Assembly: GCA_910589425.1 (NCBI GenBank)
Contig: CAJUSZ010000011.1
Span: 1-64,000, forward strand
Reading direction: 5' to 3'
From: an uncultured Muribaculaceae bacterium
Lineage (GTDB): Bacteria > Bacteroidota > Bacteroidia > Bacteroidales > Muribaculaceae
Length of the DNA: 64,000 nt
Shown here in pieces: positions 35,980-45,238 of the stretch (position 1 is the first letter of the stretch; each line of letters begins with the position of its first letter). Below the pieces are notes generated by a model, which was not told the origin of the DNA, ran no database searches, and saw only the letters and a list, made by a program, of their open reading frames with translations. The position numbers were made by a program, and so were the translations under genes.

Positions 35980-38820
35980 TCAGAACCGTCCGCCTCTGCC
36001 ATGAGATGGAGTCATCGGCGGCATGTTGCCTGGTCTCTGGCGGTGGCCGGGACCATCTTCAGGCATTTCCTGAGGATTTGGTGTACTGCCATCCTTTTTG
36101 CCGAAGGAATTGAATTTCCATGTCAGACCGATCATTATGTATCTTGAAAGATCGTTTGTCTCGCTGTCTGAGATCTGGTTTGCGCTGACGGATCTGTTGA
36201 TATTCTTGCGTTGCTGAAGAATGTCGCGTGCGCTGACGGAAAGGGTCAGCGACTTGTCGCGCAGCATCGAGTAGGCGATCTCTGCGTTCCACAGCCATTG
36301 GGTTGTATTGAATCCGGAGGAATAGCCGGATGCGGTGGAGAAATCCAGATCGCTGCTTACGGTCAGTCCGAACGGAAGGGTCAATGTGGCGTCGGCCGTG
36401 AATCCATACGTGTGGGTCATCCTGTCTTTCTGATAAGCGAGCGAATTCGTTGCCAGTCCGAAGGAATAGGATGGATTAACCGTCATTTGGAAAACATCGT
36501 TGGAGAAAGTGATGCCCACACGCGGATTGAGGGAAAGGTTTCCGCTTCTGTTGAAATCACCGTTGATGTATCCGGGATTGTTGGCATATCTTGCCGCCAG
36601 ATGAGCCGACATTCTCCAGCGTTTTTTTGCTATTGGACGCGATATCATTGCCATACCCATGATTGAGTAATTGCCGTCTGCATTTGAATATGTGGTCGTA
36701 CGCACGCCGGACAGCGGGTCTGTTGTGGTCCGGTTCACAACGCTGTTGAGCGCGTACGATGCACTTAGGACGGCAAATACCGATTGCTGGCTTGAGGCGT
36801 TGAAATCATTGAAATGAAGCCGGAGAGACTGTGTGAAAGTCGGTTTAAGAGACGGATTTCCCACAGTGATGTGGAGCGGGTTGCTGACATCGGCCACAGG
36901 TTGCAGCGCGCTCATGGAGGCCTCGGAAGTGCGTGCCCGGTAGTTGGCGGAAAGGCTGCGCGATGAGTTGAACCTCCATCTTAACCTTGCGAACGGCGCT
37001 ACATTCCACACGTACCGGGTCGGTATGTCCCTCCGGCTATCTATCATATCGTGGCTTTCGGATTGCGAGGGGGAGAATACCAGGCCTGCTTCCAGATTGA
37101 GTTTCCGGCTGACTTTCTTATATCCTATCTGAAGTTCCTGGGATAGGAATGAATTGCGGAATCTGTTTGACAGCGACGGGTCTTCTTCCGCTCCTTCGGG
37201 AGCCGATTCAGGAAAGTCAGGCATGAGACCGAACAGGTCCGGGTCGATATTGTAGGTGTATTTGTCGGCATTGTTTTTCTTGTAGCTCATCCGGTAGGCA
37301 AAGCTGAGATAGTTCCCCTTTTTTGAGTCTCCGAGCGGTTCGGTCCATGTTATTCTGCCGCCGAATGTGTTGCTCCATTGTTTGGAATCGATGAACCGGT
37401 ATAGTTCCTCGTCATCATCGCGGGTCAGATAATAGATTATCTCAGACATAGAGGCCGACCGTTGCACTGTGGAGGAGAGACTATAGTTGAATTGCACTGA
37501 AAGGGATCGTCCAGGTTTTGATGCGAAAGCGTGTGTGTATATGAGAGTGCCGGATGTCTCCCAGCTGTTGCCTGAATTAGTGAGCCTGTTTTCCGAACGG
37601 TTCACCGGAGTCCTGATTGCGTCGCCTGCATGAAGAAACGACGAATCGGAACTTTCCGCTTTTCTGGAATTGAATGAAAAACGTGGACGGAAATCGAGAG
37701 TATTGTTATCATCTATCTTCCACTGCATGCGCAGATCCGCAAACAGGTTGTGGCCTTTGTCGCGCGATGCAGCTCCTTGAGACAGGAACGACGTGGAATC
37801 AGGGAAAAGATACTGTGTGTCGGATTTGCTTCTGCTGTCGCGGTCAGAGTAGCTATACATTATATTGCCGCCCACTCTGAATCTCTCCTCTTTGCCTACA
37901 TTGAAGTTGAAACCGAGTCTGCGGCTTGTCAGGATTCCTCCTTCTCCGCCCATGCTCATGAACCGTCCTGCCCCGCGGTCGGTGAATCCCATGTCGTTTA
38001 CGTTATTCAGCCCTCCGAGGAGAGTGAATTGATTGCCGTTCTGAAAACGGTTGACAACAAACGATCCGTTATAGCGCTTGTCTGTGCCACCGGCTGCGCT
38101 GACGTTCCCGAACCATCCGTTTTGCCTGTCTTTTTTCACGGTGAGATTGATGACAGTCTCGTCCTCACCATCATCGACCCCGGTCAGTCGGGCAAGATCA
38201 CTTTTCCTGTCCACTACCTGGACTTTGTCGACCATGTCGGACGGCAGGTTTTTTGAGGCCATCTTGGGGTCATCGCTGAAAAACTCTTTGCCGTCTACAA
38301 GAATCTTGCTGATGGTCTTTCCTCCTGACGTGATCGATCCGTCAGATCCCACCTCCACTCCGGGAAGTTTTTTCAACAGATCCTCGACACTCGCGTTAGG
38401 AGTGGTGCGGAATGATCCGGCGTTGAATTCGATGGTATCCTGTTTGGCCACCACTGGAGTCTTGACAGCTGTAACCACCGTCTCCTGGAGAGTGGTTCCC
38501 AGTTCGCGGGCTTTTATTATGCCGAGATCGACAGTTGTATCGGCTGACTCGATGGATACAGTTCTGTAGACCGTATCCATGCCGAGAAATGTGATTTCAA
38601 GTTCATAACGGCCTTTATTAAGCTTGTCGAAGGAGAAGTTTCCCTCGGCATCGGCCATCGCAGCCGGTTTGGAGCCTTCATTTCCGGAAAGGACTATCAC
38701 AGCTCCAGCGAGCGGATCATTTGAGCTGTCAAGGATACGTCCCTTTATTGAGGCGGCTAAGCCGATCGACAGGCTGCCGCAGCCTATGAGCAGCGCGATC
38801 GAAGTTTTCTTTATCGACAT
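35980..38820 (-). CDS. outer-membrane beta-barrel protein with carboxypeptidase-like and TonB-plug domains
   Basis: A 946-aa protein: signal peptide (1-22), a carboxypeptidase-regulatory-like domain (about 24-105, IKGRILDSSNDPLAGAVIVLSG), a TonB plug (about 112-225: TPNASVEDLLKKLPGVEVGSDGS, KILVDGKEFFSDDPKMASKNL) and an outer-membrane barrel of the OMP_b-brl_3 type to the end. It belongs to the TonB-receptor-like family without a SusD partner; the C-terminal tail is Gly/Pro/Arg-rich (GHRQRPGNMPPM). Substrate unknown. A palindrome at 38854-38871 precedes the gene. Confidence 0.87.
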   Translation of the reverse strand: MSIKKTSIALLIGCGSLSIGLAASIKGRILDSSNDPLAGAVIVLSGNEGSKPAAMADAEGNFSFDKLNKGRYELEITFLGMDTVYRTVSIESADTTVDLGIIKARELGTTLQETVVTAVKTPVVAKQDTIEFNAGSFRTTPNASVEDLLKKLPGVEVGSDGSITSGGKTISKILVDGKEFFSDDPKMASKNLPSDMVDKVQVVDRKSDLARLTGVDDGEDETVINLTVKKDRQNGWFGNVSAAGGTDKRYNGSFVVNRFQNGNQFTLLGGLNNVNDMGFTDRGAGRFMSMGGEGGILTSRRLGFNFNVGKEERFRVGGNIMYSYSDRDSRSKSDTQYLFPDSTSFLSQGAASRDKGHNLFADLRMQWKIDDNNTLDFRPRFSFNSRKAESSDSSFLHAGDAIRTPVNRSENRLTNSGNSWETSGTLIYTHAFASKPGRSLSVQFNYSLSSTVQRSASMSEIIYYLTRDDDEELYRFIDSKQWSNTFGGRITWTEPLGDSKKGNYLSFAYRMSYKKNNADKYTYNIDPDLFGLMPDFPESAPEGAEEDPSLSNRFRNSFLSQELQIGYKKVSRKLNLEAGLVFSPSQSESHDMIDSRRDIPTRYVWNVAPFARLRWRFNSSRSLSANYRARTSEASMSALQPVADVSNPLHITVGNPSLKPTFTQSLRLHFNDFNASSQQSVFAVLSASYALNSVVNRTTTDPLSGVRTTTYSNADGNYSIMGMAMISRPIAKKRWRMSAHLAARYANNPGYINGDFNRSGNLSLNPRVGITFSNDVFQMTVNPSYSFGLATNSLAYQKDRMTHTYGFTADATLTLPFGLTVSSDLDFSTASGYSSGFNTTQWLWNAEIAYSMLRDKSLTLSVSARDILQQRKNINRSVSANQISDSETNDLSRYIMIGLTWKFNSFGKKDGSTPNPQEMPEDGPGHRQRPGNMPPMTPSHGRGGRF

Positions 38821-38853
38821 TCTTATACGGGTTTGGTTGGATATAGCTGTGGC

Positions 38854-38871
38854 ATCATTATTTATAATGAT
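38854..38871. promoter_or_regulatory. AT-rich palindrome, possible operator
   Basis: ATCATTAT-TT-ATAATGAT, a perfect 8-bp inverted repeat with a 2-nt spacer, 34 nt upstream of the outer-membrane barrel start codon. The placement suits a repressor site, but no regulator is known; it may be chance in AT-rich DNA. Confidence 0.3.
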
Positions 38872-38898
38872 TTTATGACAACATTGGTTTGATTAAGT

Positions 38899-39110
38899 TT
38901 AAGAGTGTGTTTGAATTTAAACCGCGTTAAGACTGAGAGGATTTTTTGAATGATTTCCGCAAGTTGAAGAGGGAGCATAGCGGGCTACGCGACCGATGAG
39001 ACTTGGCGGAAAGCATCGGAAAAGACCTCGGGATTAACGTGGAACTTCCTGAAAATAAAAATTCCTTTATTCAAATATTAATTGTGTGTTAAATCAAAAC
39101 ACACTCTAAG
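38899..39110. mobile_element. MITE-like inverted-repeat element
   Basis: About 210 bp bounded by imperfect terminal inverted repeats: AGAGTGTGTTT (38902-38912) is exactly repeated in reverse at 39097-39107, and similarity continues inward (GAATTTAAAC against TGATTTAACA). TAAG stands at both outer borders (38900-38903 and 39107-39110), a possible target duplication. The interior has no long ORF but a bulged 11-bp stem (TTTCCGCAAGT 38954-38964 with ACTTGGCGGAAA 39001-39012). This is the form of a non-autonomous element mobilised by a transposase elsewhere. It fills most of the 457-bp gap at 38821-39277; the rest shows only the palindrome above and no clear promoter for the LRR gene. Confidence 0.55.
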
Positions 39111-39277
39111 AGATGGATGATAAACAAAATCAGACTGCATCCGGATGAACCATAATTGGTGGCAGGCGTTAATAAAACATAATAAAACGTGTATGCAGAC
39201 TGCGATATTAATGGAAAACCGCAAACATGCGCGTGATATTCTATTAAAAAGCATCAGGAAATTCAATATAGATAATT

Positions 39278-40354
39278 ATGAAAAGAATTGTTACAGTGTT
39301 GTGCTGCTTATTCGCCATTGGCAGCGCATTTTCCCAAAAAATAGCGAAAGCAGAGATGAAATCCCTACAGGCATTTATTTCCCAGCCGGCCGCGAAAGGC
39401 GGAACAAATGCCGAAGCGCTCCGCATCACCGATTTTTCCAATCCTGGATCATGGGAGGGCGTTACTGTGTCAGACGGCCATGTTACAGCCATCAAGTGGG
39501 ATCATAAGGAGCTTGGAGGCTCGCTCGAACTTGTAGGGTTCAGCAATCTGAAGTCAGTCGATGTCAGTGATAATTCGATCAAGAGCATGACTCTCGGCAA
39601 ACTGCCGCTCCTGACAGAGATCAATGCCGGCAAGAATTCAATCACGATGATCGGTATCACCGGATGTCCGCAACTCCAGACAGTCAAGCTAAACCGCAAT
39701 CATATCTCGGAACTTGATCTCAGCGATGTCCCGTTTCTGACAAATCTCAACGTGGCCCAGAATCAGATACCGGTTCTGGACGTAAGCAATGCAGCCAATC
39801 TGAAGTATCTTAATTGCATGAGCAACCGTCTGCAAACGCTGACACTGACAGGCTGTCAGGCGCTTAAGACTGTGTATGCCGGGTATAATGAGCTTTCAGA
39901 AGTGGTTACTTCCGGTCTTACGTCATTGGAGAATCTCAATATAGACTCAAATAAATTGAAGCAGCTTTATGTTCAGAATCTCCCTGCGCTTGTAACACTG
40001 TTCTGCTCCGACAATCAGATGACGTCGCTTGCAGTGAGCGGCTGCCCGGCTCTGTTCGATGTATGGGCGCCATACAATGATCTCGGGGAATTTGCAGTGG
40101 AAAACTGCGACCGGCTTGGAGTCATCAATCTATCATGGAATGATCTCGAGACACTGAATTTGTCAGGTCTCACTCAGTTGCAGCGTCTGAATGTCAGCAA
40201 TAATGAGTTGAACATGCTTAATGTAAGCTTCTGTCCGCAACTCTATTATCTTAATATTTCAGACAATGTTCAGCTTGAGAGCCTGATGACCGAGGGCGAC
40301 ACCATGCTTCGTCAGGTTGTAGGCGAATGGAGCAATTACGATTTTTCCAACTGA
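39278..40354 (+). CDS. secreted leucine-rich-repeat protein
   Basis: A 358-aa protein: signal peptide (MKRIVTVLCCLFAIGSAFS), then about eleven LRR units of 21 residues from about residue 85 to 340 (for example LTNLNVAQNQIPVLDVSNAA). The repeats have the LxxLxVxxNxLxxLxVxxCP pattern seen in internalin-like and BspA-related LRR proteins. It lacks a membrane anchor or T9SS tail, so final location (periplasm or outside) is unclear. It is likely a binding protein; ligand unknown. No consensus promoter was found ahead of it; the MITE-like element ends 167 bp upstream. Confidence 0.85.
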   Translation: MKRIVTVLCCLFAIGSAFSQKIAKAEMKSLQAFISQPAAKGGTNAEALRITDFSNPGSWEGVTVSDGHVTAIKWDHKELGGSLELVGFSNLKSVDVSDNSIKSMTLGKLPLLTEINAGKNSITMIGITGCPQLQTVKLNRNHISELDLSDVPFLTNLNVAQNQIPVLDVSNAANLKYLNCMSNRLQTLTLTGCQALKTVYAGYNELSEVVTSGLTSLENLNIDSNKLKQLYVQNLPALVTLFCSDNQMTSLAVSGCPALFDVWAPYNDLGEFAVENCDRLGVINLSWNDLETLNLSGLTQLQRLNVSNNELNMLNVSFCPQLYYLNISDNVQLESLMTEGDTMLRQVVGEWSNYDFSN

Positions 40355-40378
40355 CTGGTGCTTTAGAATAGAAATAGT

Positions 40379-40416
40379 GAAGCCGGATTCGTGCTAAATG
40401 CGTCGAATCCGGCTTC
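40379..40416. terminator. bidirectional terminator hairpin
   Basis: A perfect 13-bp stem (40379-40391 / 40404-40416) with a 12-nt loop between the convergent LRR and Spy-like genes. Confidence 0.82.
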
Positions 40417-40454
40417 TGTCTGGTTGAATATGGTGTTTGGTATGATAGCTTGGT

Positions 40455-40982
40455 TCATTTTTTGTAGTCCAACGGCGTCGCCGGCGCCGGGCCTGCCCCT
40501 TCCGGGCACAAGCCAGGTCTCATGTCAGTGCATGATCCCTTTTCATGCTTCCCGCAATTCTTGTTTTTGCGGCATGCCTTCTTGGACTTTGATATATTAT
40601 CCTGAAGCTTGGCGAATTGTTCAGGTGAGAGAATCTTCTTAAGCCCCTTGAGGTAATTGTCTTGGGCTTTGTTATGTTCCGAACGTGCTTTCTCACGCGC
40701 TTTTTTTATCTTATCGTTCCGTTTCCCACGCTCTTTGTCTATTTTCTGTTTCTGTGCGTCGGTGAGTTGTATCCCGTTGAAGGGACCTTTCTCAGGACGA
40801 TCTCCGATATATTCACATTTTGCATCTTGGGTGATCGAGATGCATTCGGCTGGGGCGTTGCAACGTATCTGGTTGACTTTATCGTTGTGATGTCTCGATT
40901 TTACAACATGATGTGGAGTCTGTGCTAACGCCGGGATAGCGATGGCCGCTCCCAAAGCCAATGTCAAAAATATCTTCTTCAT
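40455..40982 (-). CDS. periplasmic Spy/LTxxQ-like, Cys-rich protein
   Basis: A 175-aa exported protein (signal peptide ending PALA near residue 20). The middle is a charged helix with an LTxxQ-type start (LTDAQKQKIDKERGKRNDK) and a second ILSPEQFAKLQDNI motif, the hallmark pair of Spy/CpxP-like periplasmic proteins (Bacteroidetes members often DUF4890). Both ends are Cys-rich, with eight cysteines after the signal peptide and a Lys/Cys cluster (KKACRKNKNC). A role in metal or envelope stress is possible by analogy, not shown. Confidence 0.65.
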   Translation of the reverse strand: MKKIFLTLALGAAIAIPALAQTPHHVVKSRHHNDKVNQIRCNAPAECISITQDAKCEYIGDRPEKGPFNGIQLTDAQKQKIDKERGKRNDKIKKAREKARSEHNKAQDNYLKGLKKILSPEQFAKLQDNISKSKKACRKNKNCGKHEKGSCTDMRPGLCPEGAGPAPATPLDYKK

Positions 40983-41042
40983 AGAGTTTATACGAGTTAG
41001 GTTAAAATTAATTTACGTGTTTTGTTTGACTATTTGATATGA

Positions 41043-41079
41043 AAATACGGACAGAAGTTTAAATATTCTGTCCGCATTT
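41043..41079 (-). terminator. terminator hairpin after the HAD gene
   Basis: A 9-bp core stem (41048-41056 / 41066-41074) extended by four A-T pairs beyond one mismatch, 45 nt past the HAD gene stop, ending in a T-rich tail on the minus strand. Confidence 0.7.
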
Positions 41080-41123
41080 CACATCATTTAAGAACTGATG
41101 TTAATTCTTCATAAATTTTCGCT

Positions 41124-41777
41124 TCAGGGTCTCGATTCCATAAATTTCAGAATCTCAGAAGGATTGCTCACTACATGATCCGCGTATGCCTTGCGTAGTT
41201 CGGAAACAGGCCGGAAGCCCCAGGTAACACCGACGGATTCAACGCATGCACGCCTCGCGGTTTCGATGTCAACGGCTGAGTCGCCTATGTAAAGAACATC
41301 CCTTTTCGCGGTGGGACATTCGTTGAGTACTGCGAAAACTACCGACGGATCGGGTTTGGCCGGGCGTTCCGGCACCTGACCGAGTACAGCTTCAAATTTC
41401 ACATCCGGAAAGAAATGTGAGATAATTTTTTCGGCTGCGGCCTGATATTTGTTTGTGGCCACTGCAAGTCTGACTCCTCTTGATGTGAGTTCAGCCAACA
41501 GTTCGGGTATGCCTGAATAAGGAGTGGTTGTGTCTGTGCAGTGTTCGTCGTAGTGGCTTCTGAAATGCCCGAGAAGTTTTTCGATCACTTCGGGCGAGGC
41601 GTCTGGCTGGGCACGTTCCATCAGTTTGCGCACACCGTTGCCAACCATGAATTTATATGCCGACAGAGGATGTTCAGGAAAGCCCATTGATGTCAGTGCG
41701 AAGTTGGTTGATGCGCCTAAATCCGTGATTGTGTTCAGAAGAGTGCCGTCGAGATCGAATATGGCAAGCTGTTTCAT
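41124..41777 (-). CDS. HAD family phosphatase, phosphoglycolate phosphatase-like
   Basis: A 217-aa HAD-superfamily hydrolase of the Gph/PgmB-like subfamily. The nucleophile motif FDLDGTLLNT is at residues 7-16, motif II is in LAVATNK, and motif III/IV is in KPDPSVVF and YIGDSAVDIETA. A helical cap lies between (about 18-85). It probably dephosphorylates small phosphoesters such as 2-phosphoglycolate, but substrate prediction in HAD enzymes is weak. It follows the TamL gene on the same strand (53-nt gap) and may be cotranscribed. Confidence 0.87.
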   Translation of the reverse strand: MKQLAIFDLDGTLLNTITDLGASTNFALTSMGFPEHPLSAYKFMVGNGVRKLMERAQPDASPEVIEKLLGHFRSHYDEHCTDTTTPYSGIPELLAELTSRGVRLAVATNKYQAAAEKIISHFFPDVKFEAVLGQVPERPAKPDPSVVFAVLNECPTAKRDVLYIGDSAVDIETARRACVESVGVTWGFRPVSELRKAYADHVVSNPSEILKFMESRP

Positions 41778-41830
41778 ATCGTGGGGTGTGTTATAGATTC
41801 AGTAATGTCCGTAGTTTCACACATAGGATG

Positions 41831-44182
41831 TCAGAATGGATAGCCGATCGAGAAGTGGAAACTTGAGTCCCGTCCCCAGCGGGGATGAATCAGCGGCCAC
41901 GGTTCCTGCCCTCGCGCCGGATTGTGGGCTTTCATGCCGAGGTCGAGACGCAGCAGGAAATATGTGAAATCAAACCGTATTCCAGCTCCGTAGGATGCGG
42001 CTATCTGTTTATAGAACGAATTGAAACGGAACATTCCTCCTGGTTGGTTCGGATAATCGTGTATTGTCCATATATTTCCTGCGTCAATAAACAGTCCGAG
42101 TTCCACTACCCAGAAAAGTCTGGCGCGGTATTCCACCGATGCATCGAAGCGTATGTCGCCGCATTGGTTGATGAAATTGCTCACGGCGTTCTGCCCGTCG
42201 TATGATCCAGGCCCAAGCGACCTTACAGCCCAACCGCGCACGCCGTTTGCTCCGCCCCCGTAGAAGCGTTTCTCAAATGGCAATATGGTGGAGTTCCCGT
42301 AAGGAATTCCGATGCCGAATCCGGCATGCCAGGCCAGAGAGTTCCGCCGGTCAAAAATATGCAGGGCGCCGTAGTCGGCCTCTGCCTTGAAATACTGGGA
42401 ATACCGGATGCCGAATATTTTATACGGGTCGCGTCGGAAATTGCTCCGGTGGGTGAAGATGCTGTTGGCTGCGAAAAGGATGTTTCCGGCAATCTCCGCA
42501 TTGACTCGGATTGTGAAAATGTTGCGTTGTGTCTGCCTGTTCCAGGGCACATCCCGGCGTTTGTTAGTGTGATAGAAGCTATATCCCATGCGCATGATGA
42601 AATGGTCTTCATAGCTGTATCTGAGCAGGGGATTGTCGGGAGCTATGTTGTCGAGGAAATCGTTGGTGCTTTCCGGAAGATATACATAGTTGATGTCGAT
42701 CAGGGTGAAAGTGTGCCTGTTGCGGCTCTGGCGTTCGATCCATCTGTAGCCCCATCCTGCGGTCGCGATAATGCGGGTATATTCTGTCCGTTCCTGATAG
42801 TTGAGCGATATGTTCAGCTCTGTGGAAGCCATTATCTTGCGCTTGAAACTCTCTTTCAGAAAAGGAGCCTTGAACATTGGAAAGTTTAGCGTGGCGTCGG
42901 CCGAATACTCCATATACCGGTTATGGATGAATCCCTCGAGTTTACCGCTTATCGACTCGTAGGCGCCTCTGATTTTTGCCGAGAGTGTTTCCGAACCTTT
43001 ACCTACATTGCGGTGAGTGTAGCTCACGGAAGCGGCCACACCGAGATCCCCTTCGGAATTTGTTCCCTCGAGTTCAAAGGCCAGTGTCTGGCTTTTTGTC
43101 CGCGTCAGTAGTATGTATGCATCCAGCAGGCCTGTGCGCTCGTCGGTGGCCACCGGGATCATCCTGACATTGATGAATTTAAGTATGTTCAGACGGGAAA
43201 ACGCCTGATATGTACGGTTGACGTCGGCCTCTCTGTAGGGCGCGCCCACGCGCAGGAAGCAGTTTTCATATAGGACGGAAGGGCGTAGATATTTCTTGTC
43301 TCCGTAGAAAATCTCAAGATCCTTGTAAGATACGGTGTCTGTGGCGTCAATCACGGAAAGATTGTCGTCGGCCGATGGAGAATAGTCGGTGATTATCTTG
43401 ACAGACCGGATGAAATATTCCCGGTGGTCAGCCAGACGCACGGCGGATCCGGGGCGTTCGTATGGAGGGCGGATTGTCATTGTCAGGTCCACGTCGAGGC
43501 TTCCAGCTGTGGTGTCGGCGTTGAAGCTGACATAGTCTTTGGTGAAGGCGAAATAACCTTTATTGCGCAGATGGCGCGAGATCTCTTCGCGTTGGGACTC
43601 GAGTGAGGAGAGATCGAGCCTGTCCCCGGGTCGCACCGTGAAATGGGATGAGTCCGACATGACAAGATCCCGCAGCGAGTCGGTCGGGAATGAATATTCG
43701 ATATTGGCGATTCTGTGAGGTTTCCCGGGATACAGTTTGTAGTCTACCCTTATTTTGTCTTTATCGGGATTGATTGTCGTGTCTGCCGTTACAGTGGCTG
43801 AGAGGAATCCTTTGTTGCGCAACGCGCGCTCAAGCTGGGATATGCTCTGGGCTGTGAGTGTGGAATCGTATATGACCGGAGCCTCTCCGATCCTGCGCAG
43901 AAAACGGTTGATCCATTTTGTGGTGTCTTTCCCTGACAGATTGTATATTCCCAGTTGCCATTTGGCGCTCCAGAGCATCCTGTGGTTGGGAAGCTGTCTG
44001 AGATATGCCTGCATCTCCTGGCTGCTCACAGAAGTGGTCGTGTCCGCTACGGTTACGGACACCCGGTCAAGAAGATACTCTCCGGGTTGGACATGCCGGG
44101 CGCTGTTGCATGCCGCCAACGATGCAGCCGTGGCTGCAATTGCAATTCCGTTTTTTATGGTGCGTTTAAGGCTATACCCCAT
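41831..44182 (-). CDS. BamA/TamA-family outer-membrane lipoprotein (TamL-like)
   Basis: A 783-aa Omp85-family protein. Unlike BamA it starts with a lipoprotein signal: SLAAC with the modified Cys at residue 25. POTRA domains follow (about 40-330, for example NKGFLSATVTADTTINPDKDKIRVDYKLYPGKPHRI), then the 16-strand D15 barrel with the lid-lock type FYGGGANGVRGWAVRSLGPGS motif near residue 640 and a C-terminal Phe (SIGYPF). Lipidated TamA relatives called TamL, paired with TamB, are known in Bacteroidetes; tamB is not in this window, so the pairing is inference. Confidence 0.85.
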   Translation of the reverse strand: MGYSLKRTIKNGIAIAATAASLAACNSARHVQPGEYLLDRVSVTVADTTTSVSSQEMQAYLRQLPNHRMLWSAKWQLGIYNLSGKDTTKWINRFLRRIGEAPVIYDSTLTAQSISQLERALRNKGFLSATVTADTTINPDKDKIRVDYKLYPGKPHRIANIEYSFPTDSLRDLVMSDSSHFTVRPGDRLDLSSLESQREEISRHLRNKGYFAFTKDYVSFNADTTAGSLDVDLTMTIRPPYERPGSAVRLADHREYFIRSVKIITDYSPSADDNLSVIDATDTVSYKDLEIFYGDKKYLRPSVLYENCFLRVGAPYREADVNRTYQAFSRLNILKFINVRMIPVATDERTGLLDAYILLTRTKSQTLAFELEGTNSEGDLGVAASVSYTHRNVGKGSETLSAKIRGAYESISGKLEGFIHNRYMEYSADATLNFPMFKAPFLKESFKRKIMASTELNISLNYQERTEYTRIIATAGWGYRWIERQSRNRHTFTLIDINYVYLPESTNDFLDNIAPDNPLLRYSYEDHFIMRMGYSFYHTNKRRDVPWNRQTQRNIFTIRVNAEIAGNILFAANSIFTHRSNFRRDPYKIFGIRYSQYFKAEADYGALHIFDRRNSLAWHAGFGIGIPYGNSTILPFEKRFYGGGANGVRGWAVRSLGPGSYDGQNAVSNFINQCGDIRFDASVEYRARLFWVVELGLFIDAGNIWTIHDYPNQPGGMFRFNSFYKQIAASYGAGIRFDFTYFLLRLDLGMKAHNPARGQEPWPLIHPRWGRDSSFHFSIGYPF

Positions 44183-44211
44183 CTGTCGGCCTGTCTATTG
44201 AATATGGCCTG

Positions 44212-44242
44212 CAAAGTTAACGAAATTTCCCAAGGAGGCAAA
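44212..44242 (-). promoter_or_regulatory. consensus promoter of the TamL gene
   Basis: Minus-strand TTTG (44239-44242), exact 19-nt spacer, TAACTTTG (44212-44219), leaving a leader of about 25 nt before the ATG at 44182. Confidence 0.83.
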
Positions 44243-44289
44243 ATCGCGGACTTTCCATGCTAAAACGGTCTTTGCGCCGTTATTAGAGT

Positions 44290-45162
44290 ATGTCATATCC
44301 GGACATATCCAGCCAAATGGTATCGATAAAATTTATCTGGCACGACTGCTTTCTGATCCAGACGCCGCACATGGCTGCCGTGTTCGATTATTGGAAGGAA
44401 TCTGACGACGGTGAACCCCGTCCGGTCGGAGAATTTCCGTCGTTTCTGGGCAGCATCCCTTCCGGACTGCCTCTGTATGTATTCGTGAGCCACCATCATA
44501 AAGATCATTTTGTGAGATCTGTGTTCAGTTGGGAGAAGTTGCATCCCGACATCAGGTTCATAATCAGCAACGACACCCGAAAAGCCGTCAGATTCATGCT
44601 CAGGGAGGACGGGACGTATGCGGGATTCAGGCCCACATTGTCTAAAGTGACAGTGCTTTCGCCCGGAGAGGAGTACTCTGATGAAATCATGGGCGTAAAA
44701 GCTTTTCCATCTACCGACATAGGCAATTCCTACCTTCTGCGTCTTGATTCGGGAATGACCCTTTTCCACGCGGGGGATCTCAATGCCTGGATATGGAAAG
44801 ATGAATCCACGGAGGATGAGGTCGCTGCTGCGACCAAGGCTTTTTCCGACATTCTGGAGAAGATAGCTTCCGAAGCTCCTGTCATCGATGTGGCCATGTT
44901 TCCGGTGGATTCCCGCATCGGAAGCGAATGGTGGCGGGGAGCGGCGATGTTTGTGCGCAGGATCGATGTGGGACGATTCATCCCGATGCATTTCTGTCTT
45001 GCTGACACGCTGGAAGAACGGAATAAAAGATTTGCGGATGCTGTAAGATTCGATTTGTATGCCAACCGCTCACGGGGTGAATACATCAGCCTTCAGAAAC
45101 CGGGAGCCACACTCTGTATCGGCGAAAAAAGCATCCATGTTTGGCCGTTTGACGCGGAATGA
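44290..45162 (+). CDS. MBL-fold metallo-hydrolase
   Basis: A 290-aa metallo-beta-lactamase-fold protein. The metal-binding HxHxDH-type motif appears as SHHHKDH near residue 68, with further ligands probably in FHAGDLN and the PMHFCLADT segment. It resembles UlaG/YtnP-like lipid-independent members with the short opening WHDCFLIQT. The substrate is unknown. The first Met at 44290 gives nine residues before a second Met (44317) that fits the family start better; either may be used. Transcribed alone between the TamL gene (divergent) and ridA. Confidence 0.82.
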   Translation: MSYPDISSQMVSIKFIWHDCFLIQTPHMAAVFDYWKESDDGEPRPVGEFPSFLGSIPSGLPLYVFVSHHHKDHFVRSVFSWEKLHPDIRFIISNDTRKAVRFMLREDGTYAGFRPTLSKVTVLSPGEEYSDEIMGVKAFPSTDIGNSYLLRLDSGMTLFHAGDLNAWIWKDESTEDEVAAATKAFSDILEKIASEAPVIDVAMFPVDSRIGSEWWRGAAMFVRRIDVGRFIPMHFCLADTLEERNKRFADAVRFDLYANRSRGEYISLQKPGATLCIGEKSIHVWPFDAE

Positions 45163-45238
45163 TTAATTTTACAGAGATTTTTGAGTGTCATGTATTTCTA
45201 CCCACACTCTCGGATATATTTTTAAACAACTCTCAATC

